The notes beneath the pieces were generated by a model that made no database searches, was not told where the DNA came from, and worked only from the letters and a program-made list of their open reading frames with translations. Source: Comamonas terrae (lineage in GTDB: Bacteria; Pseudomonadota; Gammaproteobacteria; Burkholderiales; Burkholderiaceae_C). From it: a stretch of DNA of 64,000 nt. The stretch lies in contig NZ_BCNT01000008.1 in NCBI RefSeq assembly GCF_001544075.1, positions 175,181 through 239,180 of the forward strand. Reading direction: 5' to 3'. Positions 17,746 through 28,016 of this stretch are shown piece by piece. The translations under genes and the position numbers were made by a program. Numbering within the stretch: the first letter of the stretch is position 1; the number at the start of each line of letters is the position of its first letter.

Positions 17746-17907
17746 TCGTTTGGTTTTGTATGCGTTGTAGTCTTGCCGGGACAGACTGGTTTCGTCTCGT
17801 ACCAGAGCCCGTGCGGCAAAGGCGGCGCCTTCCGGTCGCCACCGCTGCCACACGGGCTGTTTCCGCCCCGGCACTCGCAGCCGCTCGCTGCGGCCTGGAC
17901 CAACCTA

Positions 17908-17923
17908 TGCACGGAACGTGCCA
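17908..17923 (-). promoter_or_regulatory. Sigma-54 (-24/-12) promoter for dctA
   Basis: On the minus strand, TGGCACGTTCCGTGCA has the GG and GC dinucleotides exactly ten bases apart and the TGGCACG -24 element intact. It predicts a start near 17897 and a leader of about 150 bases before dctA. This fits DctB/DctD control. Confidence 0.8.
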
Positions 17924-17998
17924 GCTGGCGCATGCGGCATAAGCCTTTGATTTGCCTATGTCACGCATACTTTTGTGCATACTTTGCGACACTGTGCC

Positions 17999-18044
17999 TC
18001 CGGATTTCCGGACGCACACACCCCCATCCATCCGGAAATCCGAA
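17999..18044. promoter_or_regulatory. Candidate DctD upstream activating sites
   Basis: TCCGGA-TT-TCCGGA (17999-18012) and TCCGGA-AA-TCCGAA (18031-18044) contain CGGATTTCCGGA and its exact reverse complement as a spaced inverted repeat. They lie 75-135 bases upstream of the -24/-12 promoter, the normal distance for an NtrC-class enhancer. A direct repeat of GCATACTTTTG/GCATACTTTGC at 17965-17988 lies between. The whole gap 17746-18092 is otherwise gene-free. Confidence 0.55.
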
Positions 18045-18092
18045 CACCGCCTGCCTGGCGCCGGCAGCGCCTTGCCTGCGGGATTGCCCCTA

Positions 18093-18515
18093 TCAGGCCG
18101 CGGTCAGTTCACGCACCCACTGCGGCAGGTCGGTGGCCTTGTGCTGCAGGAAATCCACCCAGATCACGGTGGCGCCGCCGGCGGCGCAGACCACGCCCGG
18201 CGCCTCGTCCTTTTCCATGGTGATCCAGCTTTCGAAGGTGGTGCGCGCCGGATCGCTGACATACAGCTTGAGCCTGACCACATCGGGATAGGCAAACTGC
18301 TGGTAGAAGTTGCAGAAAGCATTGACGATGACCGGCCCGTCGCCAGTGGGCGCGGGCGGCATGCCGGCCTGCATCATCCAGTCGATGCGCGCCGTCTCCA
18401 TGTAGCGGAAATACACGCTGTTGTTGACATGGCCCATTGCATCCATGTCCCCCCAGCGCACGGGAAAGCGTGTCTCGTATACCAGCTTCTTGTGTTCGGG
18501 CAGTTCCATGCGCAT
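18093..18515 (-). CDS. Acyl-CoA thioesterase, 4HBT (hotdog) family
   Basis: A 140-residue single hotdog domain with the 4-hydroxybenzoyl-CoA thioesterase/YbgC-type motif RWGDMDAMGHVNNSVYFRY, in which the Asp acts as the catalytic residue. It hydrolyses acyl- or aryl-CoA thioesters in the cytoplasm; the substrate is unknown. ATG 18515 has a GGAG nine bases upstream; ATG 18509 is also possible. It is divergent from the ETF-QO gene. Confidence 0.88.
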   Translation of the reverse strand: MRMELPEHKKLVYETRFPVRWGDMDAMGHVNNSVYFRYMETARIDWMMQAGMPPAPTGDGPVIVNAFCNFYQQFAYPDVVRLKLYVSDPARTTFESWITMEKDEAPGVVCAAGGATVIWVDFLQHKATDLPQWVRELTAA

Positions 18516-18781
18516 AGGTGACAGTCTCCGGTCGCGGCCGGCGGATGCATCCGCCAGACTATGTGTTTAGAGGAATGGCAAGCCGATGGGCAGCCTTTGT
18601 CCTTGCGCACTGTGCCCTGTTCTGCGGGTAATCGCTGTCACCAATTAGCACGCCCGTGCACAAATCGGGACATGGAGGACATAGAATCGCCCGCATTGCG
18701 GCATCTGCGGCCCCTTCCCCAGGGAGCTGCGGCCCGGCCCCCGCCATATCATCTTTTTACTATCCAAGCGAGACTCTCCCG

Positions 18782-20485
18782 ATGACAAACGAAGAAATCC
18801 TGGCCCAGTACGGTCCGCGCGAAGCCATGGAATACGACGTGGTGGTGGTGGGCGGCGGCCCCGGTGGCCTGTCCACCGCCATCCGCCTGAAGCAACTGGC
18901 CGCGGAAAAAGGCCAGGATGTCTCCGTCGTGGTGCTCGAAAAAGGCTCCGAGCCCGGCGCGCACACGCTGTCCGGCGCCATCATGGACACGCGCGCGCTG
19001 ACCGAGCTGATTCCCGACTGGAAGGAAAAAGGCGCGCCGCTGAACCAGCCCGTGACCGACGACGCCATGGTCTTCCTGGGCGAGAAGGGGTCGCTGCGCA
19101 CGCCCAACTGGCTGCTGCCCCGGTGCTTCCAGAACCACGGCAACTACATCGTGCGCCTGGGCTTCGTCACCAAGTGGCTGGCCGACCAGGCCGAAGCCCT
19201 GGGCGTGGAAATCTTCCCCGGCTTTGCCGCCGCCGAAGTGCTCTACAACGAGGACGGCTCCGTCAAGGGCGTGGCCACCGGCAACATGGGCGTGGGCAAG
19301 GACGGCGAGCCCACGGGCGACTTCCAGCTGGGCATGGAGCTGCATGCCAAGTACACCATCTTCGCCGAAGGCGCGCGCGGCCACCTGGGCAAGCAGGTCA
19401 TCGCCAAGTTCAGCCTGGACGCCAACCGCGATCCCCAGACCTACGGCATCGGCGTCAAGGAGCTGTGGGAAATCGACCCGGCCCGCCACAAGCCCGGCTT
19501 CGTGCTGCACACCGCCGGCTGGCCCATGAAGAGCGACACCTACGGCGGCGCCTTCCTCTACCACCTCGAGGACAACCTGGTCACGCTGGGCTTCATCACC
19601 GGCCTGGACTACTCCAACCCCTACCTGTCTCCGTTCGAGGAGATGCAGCGCTGGAAGACCCATCCCAACATCCGCTGGTACCTGGAAGGCGACGAATCCA
19701 AGGGCATCAAGCCCGGCAAGCGCATCTCCTACGGCGCGCGCGCCATCACGGCCGGCGGCATCTCCAGCCTGCCGCGCTTCGTGTTCCCCGGCGGCGCGCT
19801 CGTGGGCTGCGAAGCCGGCTTTCTCAACGTCAGCCGCATCAAGGGCAGCCACGCCGCCATCAAGACCGGCATGCTGGCCGCCGAGGCCGCCTATGAAGCC
19901 ATCGTGGCCGGCCGCCAGCACGACGAGCTCACGAGCTACACCTATGCCTTCGAGAACAGCTGGCTGTACGACGAGCTGTACAAGGCCCGCAACTTCAAGG
20001 CCTGGTTCAAGAAGGGCCTGACCACCGCCACCATCATGAACGGCATCGAGCAGTTCGTGCTCAAGGGCCACATCCCCTGGACGCTGCACCGCAACAAGCC
20101 CGACCATGCCTACCTCAAGCCGGCCGACCAATGCCAGCCCATCGTCTACCCCAAGCCCGATGGCAAGCTGACCTTCGACCGCCTCTCCAGCGTGTTCATC
20201 AGCAACACCAACCATGCGGAAAACCAGCCGGCCCACCTGACGCTCAAGGACCCCGGCGTTCCCGTGAACGTGAACCTGACCCAGTTCGCGGGTCCCGAGC
20301 AGCGCTACTGCCCGGCCGGGGTGTACGAGTTCGTCGAGGACGAGGCCAATGCCGGCAAGCAGCGCCTGCAGATCAACGCGCAAAACTGCGTGCACTGCAA
20401 GACCTGCGACATCAAGGACCCGACGCAGAACATTGTGTGGGTCACGCCCGAGGGCGGCGGCGGTCCCAACTATTCGGGCATGTAA
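18782..20485 (+). CDS. Electron transfer flavoprotein-ubiquinone oxidoreductase
   Basis: A 567-residue enzyme. The FAD-binding motif VVVVGGGPGG is near residue 20, and a C-terminal 4Fe-4S cluster region contains the CPAGVYE cysteine plus NCVHCKTCDIKDP. It passes electrons from reduced ETF (acyl-CoA and other dehydrogenases) to ubiquinone at the inner membrane. Length and motifs match the complete single-chain enzyme. A strong terminator at 20538-20563 ends the transcript, so it is monocistronic. Confidence 0.95.
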   Translation: MTNEEILAQYGPREAMEYDVVVVGGGPGGLSTAIRLKQLAAEKGQDVSVVVLEKGSEPGAHTLSGAIMDTRALTELIPDWKEKGAPLNQPVTDDAMVFLGEKGSLRTPNWLLPRCFQNHGNYIVRLGFVTKWLADQAEALGVEIFPGFAAAEVLYNEDGSVKGVATGNMGVGKDGEPTGDFQLGMELHAKYTIFAEGARGHLGKQVIAKFSLDANRDPQTYGIGVKELWEIDPARHKPGFVLHTAGWPMKSDTYGGAFLYHLEDNLVTLGFITGLDYSNPYLSPFEEMQRWKTHPNIRWYLEGDESKGIKPGKRISYGARAITAGGISSLPRFVFPGGALVGCEAGFLNVSRIKGSHAAIKTGMLAAEAAYEAIVAGRQHDELTSYTYAFENSWLYDELYKARNFKAWFKKGLTTATIMNGIEQFVLKGHIPWTLHRNKPDHAYLKPADQCQPIVYPKPDGKLTFDRLSSVFISNTNHAENQPAHLTLKDPGVPVNVNLTQFAGPEQRYCPAGVYEFVEDEANAGKQRLQINAQNCVHCKTCDIKDPTQNIVWVTPEGGGGPNYSGM

Positions 20486-21045
20486 AAGCGTATCCGCGAT
20501 CCGGGCCCGCCAGCCCGGCCAGGCGCCATGGAGACCGAGGCCTGCTTTCGAGCAGGCCTTTTTCATGCGCGCCAGGTCGCACCGTGGTTTCTGCCTGCGG
20601 TTTCAGCCGGTGCATTTACTGCGGGTTATCCATGAGATTCCAAAAATCAGGAGCACGCTCGCCTGATTTGCAAAGCGCGGCAGGCTTGGCAAGCGCCAAG
20701 GAGCCAGTGCTTGCGCACGCTCAAATTTTGTGCAATGCGTACCCAAAGACTCTTTTTCGGACAATGAATGCAGGAAAAATGCAAAACAGGGCATCCAAAT
20801 GCCTCCGCACGATGCAAAACTGCAGCCGTTTTTCTTAAATTACTGCATGAATAACCCGTTTGGTTTTCACTTTGTGCAGTTTTCATGCCATTTTTTGGCG
20901 AATTCCGTATAGGTGAAAACAGGGTTATGACTAGCGACGAGACAAGCAGGTGGGTGCAGTAGACTTTGCCGCGAGGCGCTGTGTATCAAAACGCAGCCGT
21001 CTTATTCACCATCTGGAAATAAACACAAACACGCTGGAGATACAC
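20486..21045. other. 560-base intergenic region with terminator and an inverted repeat
   Basis: Apart from the terminator at 20538-20563, the gap is AT-richer than its neighbours and holds no convincing gene. Near the downstream end, AACCC + GTTTTCAC (20853-20870) pairs with GTGAAAAC + GGGTT (20913-20926). The motif TGCAAAAC occurs twice further upstream. This is the presumed control region of the ABC importer. Confidence 0.5.
20538..20563 (+). terminator. Rho-independent terminator after ETF-QO
   Basis: The stem AGGCCTGC / GCAGGCCT has loop TTTCGA and is followed by a T run, 53 bases after the stop. Confidence 0.88.
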
Positions 21046-22014
21046 ATGAAGCAGCTGTCTTGGGCCCGCATGGGCGCCCTGGCCCTGGCGGTTTCCGCCA
21101 TTTCGGGGGCATACGCAGCCGACACCAAGTCGGTGGCCGTGACCGCCATCGTCGAACACCCGGCCCTGGATGCCGTGCGCGACGGCGTCAAGGACGCCCT
21201 CAAGACAGCCGGCTACGAGGACGGCAAGAACCTCAAGTGGCAATACCAGAGCGCCCAGGGCAATACCGGCACCGCCGCCCAGATCGCCCGCAAGTTCGTC
21301 GGCGACAAGCCTGACGCCATCGTCGCCATCGCCACGCCTTCGGCCCAGGCCGTGATCGCCGCCACCAAGACGGTGCCCGTGGTGTTCTCCGCCGTGACCG
21401 ACCCCGTGGCCGCCAAGCTGGTGGCCAGCTGGGAGCCTTCCAAGAACAACGTGACCGGCGTGTCCGACCTGCTGGCCCTGGACAAGCAGATGGACCTGGT
21501 CAAGCAGGTCGTGCCCAATGCCAAGCGCATCGGCATGGTCTACAACCCCGGCGAGGCCAACTCCGCCGTGGTCGTGAAGGAGCTGCAGGCCCTGCTGCCC
21601 AAGATGGGCTGGACGCTGGTGACGGCCGCCGCACCCCGCTCGGTGGACGTGAGCAGCGCCGCCCGCTCGCTGGTGGGCAAGGTGGACGTGATCTACACCA
21701 ACACCGACAACAACGTGGTGTCGGCCTATGAATCGCTGGTCAAGGTCGGCCAGGACGCCAAGATCCCGCTGGTGGCCTCGGACACCGACTCCGTCAAGCG
21801 CGGCGCCGTGGCCGCCTACGGCATCAACTACCGCGACCTGGGCGAGCAGACCGGCCGCATGGTGGTGCGCATCCTCAAGGGCGAAAACCCCGGCGACATC
21901 AAGCCCGAAGTCTCCACCAAGATGGAGCTGTTCGTGAACCCCGGTGCCGCCGAAAAGCAAGGCGTGAAGCTGTCCGACGCGCTGATCAAGTCGGCGGCAC
22001 AAGTGATCAAGTAA
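21046..22014 (+). CDS. ABC transporter substrate-binding protein, TrpX/COG2984 type
   Basis: A 322-residue exported protein. A signal peptide (about residues 1-25, ending SGAYAADT) is followed by a two-lobed binding domain with the family segments PDAIVAIATPSAQA, PVVFSAVTDPVAAKLV and YNPGEANS. Related systems import tryptophan or other aromatic amino acids; the substrate here is inferred only by family. The start at 21046 has GGAGA upstream. It forms an operon with the permease and ATPase that follow. Confidence 0.88.
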   Translation: MKQLSWARMGALALAVSAISGAYAADTKSVAVTAIVEHPALDAVRDGVKDALKTAGYEDGKNLKWQYQSAQGNTGTAAQIARKFVGDKPDAIVAIATPSAQAVIAATKTVPVVFSAVTDPVAAKLVASWEPSKNNVTGVSDLLALDKQMDLVKQVVPNAKRIGMVYNPGEANSAVVVKELQALLPKMGWTLVTAAAPRSVDVSSAARSLVGKVDVIYTNTDNNVVSAYESLVKVGQDAKIPLVASDTDSVKRGAVAAYGINYRDLGEQTGRMVVRILKGENPGDIKPEVSTKMELFVNPGAAEKQGVKLSDALIKSAAQVIK

Positions 22015-22135
22015 GGCCTGTGCGGCGCGCCGCCCCCGGATGCGTCCGGAGCGGCGCAGGCACAGCGGCAGGCGTCATGGCAACATGGCCCTGCCCTTTT
22101 TTTAGACGTTCCCCCTCGCGCCTGTCGCTATCCGT

Positions 22136-23020
22136 ATGTCTCTCTTTTCCCTGCTCGGTGCCGTCGAGATCGGCCTGATTTTCAGCCTGGTGGCGCTGGG
22201 CGTCTTCATTTCCTTTCGCCTGCTGCGCTTTCCCGACCTCACGGTGGACGGCAGCTTTCCCCTGGGCGGCGCCGTCTGCGCCGTGATGATTTCCCAGGGC
22301 ATCAATCCCTGGCTGGCCACGCTGGCCGGCACCGCCGCCGGCGCCGTCGCAGGCTTCATCACCGGCTGGCTCAATGTGCGCCTGAAGATCATGGACCTGC
22401 TGGCCTCGATCCTGATGATGATCGGCCTGTACTCGGTCAACCTGCGCATCATGGGCGGCCCCAACGTGCCGCTGATCAACGATCCCACGCTGTTCACCAT
22501 GCTGCAGCCCGACAGCGTGGCCGACTATGTGATGCGCCCCGTCATCCTGCTGGGCTTCGTCGTCGTGGCCAAGCTGGCGCTGGACTGGTTCTTCGCCACC
22601 GAGCGCGGCCTGGCCATCCGCTCCACGGGCTCCAACGCCCGCATGGCCCGCGCGCAGGGCGTGAACACCGGCGCCATGATCCTGCTGGGCATGGCGATTT
22701 CCAACGGCCTGGTCGGCCTGGCCGGCGCGCTGTTCGTGCAGACCCAGGGCGGCTCCGACATCTCCATGGGCATAGGCACCATCGTGATCGGCCTGGCTGC
22801 CGTGATCGTGGGCGAGACCATCCTGCCCTCGCGCAAGATCATCTGGGCCACGCTGGCCGTGGTGATCGGCGCCATCGTCTACCGCTTCTTCATTGCCGCG
22901 GCCCTGAACATCGACGCCATCGGCCTCAAGGCCCAGGACCTGAACCTGGTCACGGCCGTGCTGGTGACCGTCGCCCTGGTGATCCCGCAGATCAAGAAAA
23001 AGCTCGGCAAGCGCAAATAA
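22136..23020 (+). CDS. ABC transporter permease (COG4120 type)
   Basis: A 294-residue inner-membrane permease with about eight helices and the LivH-like motif RSTGSNARMARAQGVNT, the cytoplasmic loop that contacts the ATPase. It is the membrane partner of the TrpX-type binding protein; one permease probably works as a homodimer. The gap after the binding-protein gene is 121 bases and contains a short T-rich stretch that could attenuate expression. Confidence 0.88.
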   Translation: MSLFSLLGAVEIGLIFSLVALGVFISFRLLRFPDLTVDGSFPLGGAVCAVMISQGINPWLATLAGTAAGAVAGFITGWLNVRLKIMDLLASILMMIGLYSVNLRIMGGPNVPLINDPTLFTMLQPDSVADYVMRPVILLGFVVVAKLALDWFFATERGLAIRSTGSNARMARAQGVNTGAMILLGMAISNGLVGLAGALFVQTQGGSDISMGIGTIVIGLAAVIVGETILPSRKIIWATLAVVIGAIVYRFFIAAALNIDAIGLKAQDLNLVTAVLVTVALVIPQIKKKLGKRK

Positions 23021-23054
23021 GAACGACAAGAACGAAAGAATTGCGGAGAACACC

Positions 23055-23849
23055 ATGCTGAACGCACAGAACCTGGAACTGACCTTCAACCCCGGCACCC
23101 CCATCGAGACGCGTGCGCTGCGCGGCCTGTCGCTGTCCATTCCCGACGGCCAGTTCGTCACCGTCATCGGCTCCAACGGCGCCGGCAAGTCCACCTTCCT
23201 CAACTGCGTCTCGGGCGACCAGGGCGTGGACAAGGGCAAGATCGAGATCGCCGGCATCGACATGACGCGCATGCCTGTCTGGGAGCGCTCCAAGCAGGTG
23301 GCGCGCGTATTCCAGGACCCCATGGCGGGCACCTGCGAAGACCTGTCCATCGAGGAGAACATGGCGCTGGCCCATGAGCGCGGCAATTTCCGCGGCCTGT
23401 CCAAGGCCGTGAAGGCCGCCAACCGCGACCTCTACCGCGAGCGCCTGGCCACGCTGGGCCTGGGCCTGGAAAACCGCCTGACCGACCGCATCGGCCTGCT
23501 CTCGGGCGGCCAGCGCCAGGCCGTGAGCCTCCTGATGGCTGCGCTGCAGCCTTCACGCATCCTGCTGCTGGACGAGCACACCGCCGCGCTCGACCCGCGC
23601 ACGGCCGACTTCGTGCTGCAGCTGACGGCGCGCATCGTCGAGGAAGCCAAGCTCACCACCATGATGGTCACCCACAGCATGCGCCAGGCGCTGGACGTGG
23701 GCACGCGCACCGTGATGCTGCACCAGGGCCAGGTCGTGCTGGACGTGAGCGGCGAGGAGCGCGCCCGCATGGACGTGCCCGACCTGCTGCACATGTTCGA
23801 GAAGGTGCGCGGCGAAAAACTGGCCGACGATGCGCTGCTGCTGAGCTGA
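23055..23849 (+). CDS. ABC transporter ATP-binding protein (COG1101 type)
   Basis: A 264-residue ATPase with Walker A GSNGAGKST, signature LLSGGQRQA, Walker B ILLLDEHTAAL and switch MVTHSM. The Q-loop is RVFQDPMAGT. It energises the permease upstream. GCGGAG precedes the start, and the terminator at 23869-23893 closes the operon. Confidence 0.9.
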   Translation: MLNAQNLELTFNPGTPIETRALRGLSLSIPDGQFVTVIGSNGAGKSTFLNCVSGDQGVDKGKIEIAGIDMTRMPVWERSKQVARVFQDPMAGTCEDLSIEENMALAHERGNFRGLSKAVKAANRDLYRERLATLGLGLENRLTDRIGLLSGGQRQAVSLLMAALQPSRILLLDEHTAALDPRTADFVLQLTARIVEEAKLTTMMVTHSMRQALDVGTRTVMLHQGQVVLDVSGEERARMDVPDLLHMFEKVRGEKLADDALLLS

Positions 23850-23868
23850 CCTCCGGCCCAGGCTCGCA

Positions 23869-23893
23869 AAAAGTCCGCCACCGGCGGACTTTA
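23869..23893 (+). terminator. Rho-independent terminator of the ABC operon
   Basis: AGTCCGCCACCGGCGGACT forms a GC stem followed by TTTATTTTTT, 20 bases after the ATPase stop. Confidence 0.88.
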
Positions 23894-23899
23894 TTTTTT

Positions 23900-23914
23900 A
23901 TAGCTGCCTGCGCT
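23900..23914 (+). repeat. Short dispersed intergenic motif
   Basis: ATAGCTGCCTGCGCT, a near copy of the motifs at 9898-9912 and 63794-63807, lies just beyond the terminator. Confidence 0.45.
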
Positions 23915-23999
23915 GTATAGATCAATATTTCAAGCTATTTCAGATCCGAAATCATTGACTGACTGGCGTAATAAGCTCACAAATAGATAGCTGACGGCT

Positions 24000-25976
<1,977 letters not shown>

Positions 25977-26097
25977 TGTCGTCTCCTGTCGCCGCACTCT
26001 TTCAGATGTCGAGCGGGTCGCGCTTGCCATGGGATGGAGGCTGCCGCCTCACACCGGCCATGATAATCGCCTGCTTCGCCGCCGGCATGCGTGAAGC

Positions 26098-26113
26098 TGG
26101 CATTGTTCTTGCA
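26098..26113 (+). promoter_or_regulatory. Sigma-54 (-24/-12) promoter for acoX
   Basis: TGGCATTGTTCTTGCA has GG-N10-GC spacing and a perfect TTGCA -12 element, predicting a start near 26125 and a 45-base leader. Only partial TGTCGC half-sites are visible upstream, around 25987. Confidence 0.8.
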
Positions 26114-26169
26114 TTGAGAAGCAGGCCTGGGTTCCACCCTTCACCATCCCACACAACGGCCTGCATACG

Positions 26170-27189
26170 ATGAATCCGACTCCAGCCGCCTGCCTCGGCA
26201 TCATTGCCAACCCCTCCTCGGGCCGCGACCTGCGGCGGCTGTTCTCCTGGGGCAGCACCTTTTCCATGGCCGAGAAGATCAATGCCGTGCTGCGGCTGCT
26301 GTCCTCGGCCGGTGCGCTGGGCATCCAGGAGGTCTGGCTGATGCCCGACACCTCGGGCCTGGCGCGCGAAGTGCAATCCCGCGCGCAGCAGGCACACCTG
26401 CGCCAGCCCAGCATGCCCGAAGTGCGGCTGCTGGAAATGGCCTTGACCGACAGCGCCCGGGACAGCACGCTCGCCGCCGCGCTGATGGCCGAACGCGGCG
26501 TGCGCGCCATCGCCGTGCTGGGCGGTGACGGCACCCACCGGGCCGTGGCCCGGGGCAGCGGCGAGGTGCCGCTGGTGACGCTTTCGACCGGCACGAACAA
26601 TGCCTTTCCCGAGCGCTTCGATGCCACGCTGGCCGGCATGGCCGCTGCGCTGGTGGCCACGGGCCGGGTCGGCGAGGACGTGGGCGTGCGGCGCAACAAG
26701 CGGCTGCTGGTGCGCGGCAGGGAGCTGGAGGACGTGGCGCTGATCGACATCGCCGTCTCGCGGCAGGACGCCACCGGTGCCGGCGCGGTGGACTGCGCCC
26801 AGGACCTGCAGGAGCTGTTCGTGAGCTTCTGCGAGCCCGGTGTGATCGGGCTGGCATCCATCGCCGCGCTGCTGGAGCCCACCGGCCGCGACTGCACCCA
26901 TGGCCTGCACCTGCGCATGGCGCCCGGCGCACCCTGCTCCGTGCACGCCCCGCTGATGCCGGGCATGGTGGCCGAGGTGAGCGTGGTCAACCTGGCCCGC
27001 CTGCAGCCCGGCGCGCCGGTGGCCATCGCGGCCACCCGGGGAACCTTGGCGCTCGATGGCGAGCGCAGCATCGAGATCGCCGCCCATGCGCCGCTGACGG
27101 TGACGCTGGACGGCAACGGCCCGCGCACCATCATGGTCGAAGCGGTGCTGCGGCATGCCGCGGCGGCCAACCGGCTGCACCTGGGCTGA
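26170..27189 (+). CDS. acoX: AcoX, NAD-kinase-like protein of acetoin catabolism
   Basis: A 339-residue protein of the ATP-NAD kinase superfamily: VLGGDGTHRAVARG is the GGDG nucleotide motif and STGTNNAFPE the adjacent NN motif. AcoX is found with acetoin dehydrogenase genes in many bacteria, but its reaction is not settled. In Ralstonia-type loci acoX is first in the acoXABC operon. Here it is alone on the opposite strand beside acoR, with its own -24/-12 promoter. Its last 59 bases overlap the end of the convergent hydrolase gene. Confidence 0.9.
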   Translation: MNPTPAACLGIIANPSSGRDLRRLFSWGSTFSMAEKINAVLRLLSSAGALGIQEVWLMPDTSGLAREVQSRAQQAHLRQPSMPEVRLLEMALTDSARDSTLAAALMAERGVRAIAVLGGDGTHRAVARGSGEVPLVTLSTGTNNAFPERFDATLAGMAAALVATGRVGEDVGVRRNKRLLVRGRELEDVALIDIAVSRQDATGAGAVDCAQDLQELFVSFCEPGVIGLASIAALLEPTGRDCTHGLHLRMAPGAPCSVHAPLMPGMVAEVSVVNLARLQPGAPVAIAATRGTLALDGERSIEIAAHAPLTVTLDGNGPRTIMVEAVLRHAAAANRLHLG

Positions 27190-28003
27190 AGCAAACAGGC
27201 AGCTCAGCCGCGCCTGGCGTCTCCGTCCACTCCGCCAGCAGTTGCACCAGCGCGGCGGGCTGGTCGGCATGGAGCCAGTGGCCGGCCTCCGGCAGCTCCA
27301 CGATGCGCGAATGCGGAAACAGCCGCTGGATCGTGTCTTCGTGGCGCGGCGCCACATAGTCCGAGGCCCCGCCGCGCACGAACAACGCGTCGATGGCGCT
27401 CGGCGCGCGCTGCAGCCCGGCAGGGAAACCCAGCAGCTGCGGCATGGAGCTGCCTATGCCCAGCCAGTGGATGCGCCAGGCCAATCGCCCGTCGCGCCAG
27501 GCCAGGTTCTGCAGCAGCATGGCCCGCAGGCGGGCCGAGGGTACGAAGCGTTCGAGCTGCCGGTCGGCCTCTTCCCGCGAACGGGCGGTGCCCAGGTCCA
27601 GCCGCAGCGCAGCGCAGACCAGGGCCGAGAAATGGTCGTGGTAGCGGGCCGGGGCGATGTCGAGCACGGCCAGCGCCTCGGTGCGCCCGGGGTACCGCAG
27701 CGCAAAGGCCATGGCCACCTTGCCGCCCATGCTGTGGCCTGCGATGCGGGCCCGCGCAATGCCCCGGGCGTCTAGCAGCTCGCACAGGTCGTCTGCCATG
27801 CTCTCGTAGTCCATGGCGTCGGCATGCGGCGACAGGCCGTGGTTGCGCAGGTCCACGGCCAGCACGCGCGTACGGGCCGACAGCGGTGCCGCGATGTGGT
27901 GCCACTGCGCGGCGCTGCCGAACAGGCCGTGCAGCAGCACCAGCGGCGCCCCGGCTCCGGCCGCGCGGCCGCCGCCGGTGTAGTTGCGGCAGGACAGCTC
28001 CAT
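27131..28003 (-). CDS. Alpha/beta hydrolase (YbfF-like esterase)
   Basis: A 290-residue alpha/beta-hydrolase with nucleophile elbow GHSMGGKVAM (Ser near residue 93), oxyanion segment LLHGLFGSAAQW and catalytic His in EAGHWLHADQP. It resembles the YbfF-type acyl esterases. It is the last gene of the aco operon, 13 bases after the GMC gene. Its role in acetoin or diol metabolism is unknown. The C-terminal 20 or so residues (Pro/Ala-rich) overlap acoX and may be a recent extension. Confidence 0.82.
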   Translation of the reverse strand: MELSCRNYTGGGRAAGAGAPLVLLHGLFGSAAQWHHIAAPLSARTRVLAVDLRNHGLSPHADAMDYESMADDLCELLDARGIARARIAGHSMGGKVAMAFALRYPGRTEALAVLDIAPARYHDHFSALVCAALRLDLGTARSREEADRQLERFVPSARLRAMLLQNLAWRDGRLAWRIHWLGIGSSMPQLLGFPAGLQRAPSAIDALFVRGGASDYVAPRHEDTIQRLFPHSRIVELPEAGHWLHADQPAALVQLLAEWTETPGAAELPVCFSPGAAGWPPRHAAAPLRP

Positions 28004-28016
28004 GCCCTGCCTCCGC

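Noticed and set aside
18749..20566. 605-codon antisense frame across the ETF-QO gene
   Set aside because: Shadow of a confidently identified gene, rich in His/Gly/Ala, without any motif.
22007..23422. 471-codon minus-strand frame over the ABC permease/ATPase
   Set aside because: His/Gln/Asp-rich shadow; the plus-strand products carry complete ABC motifs.
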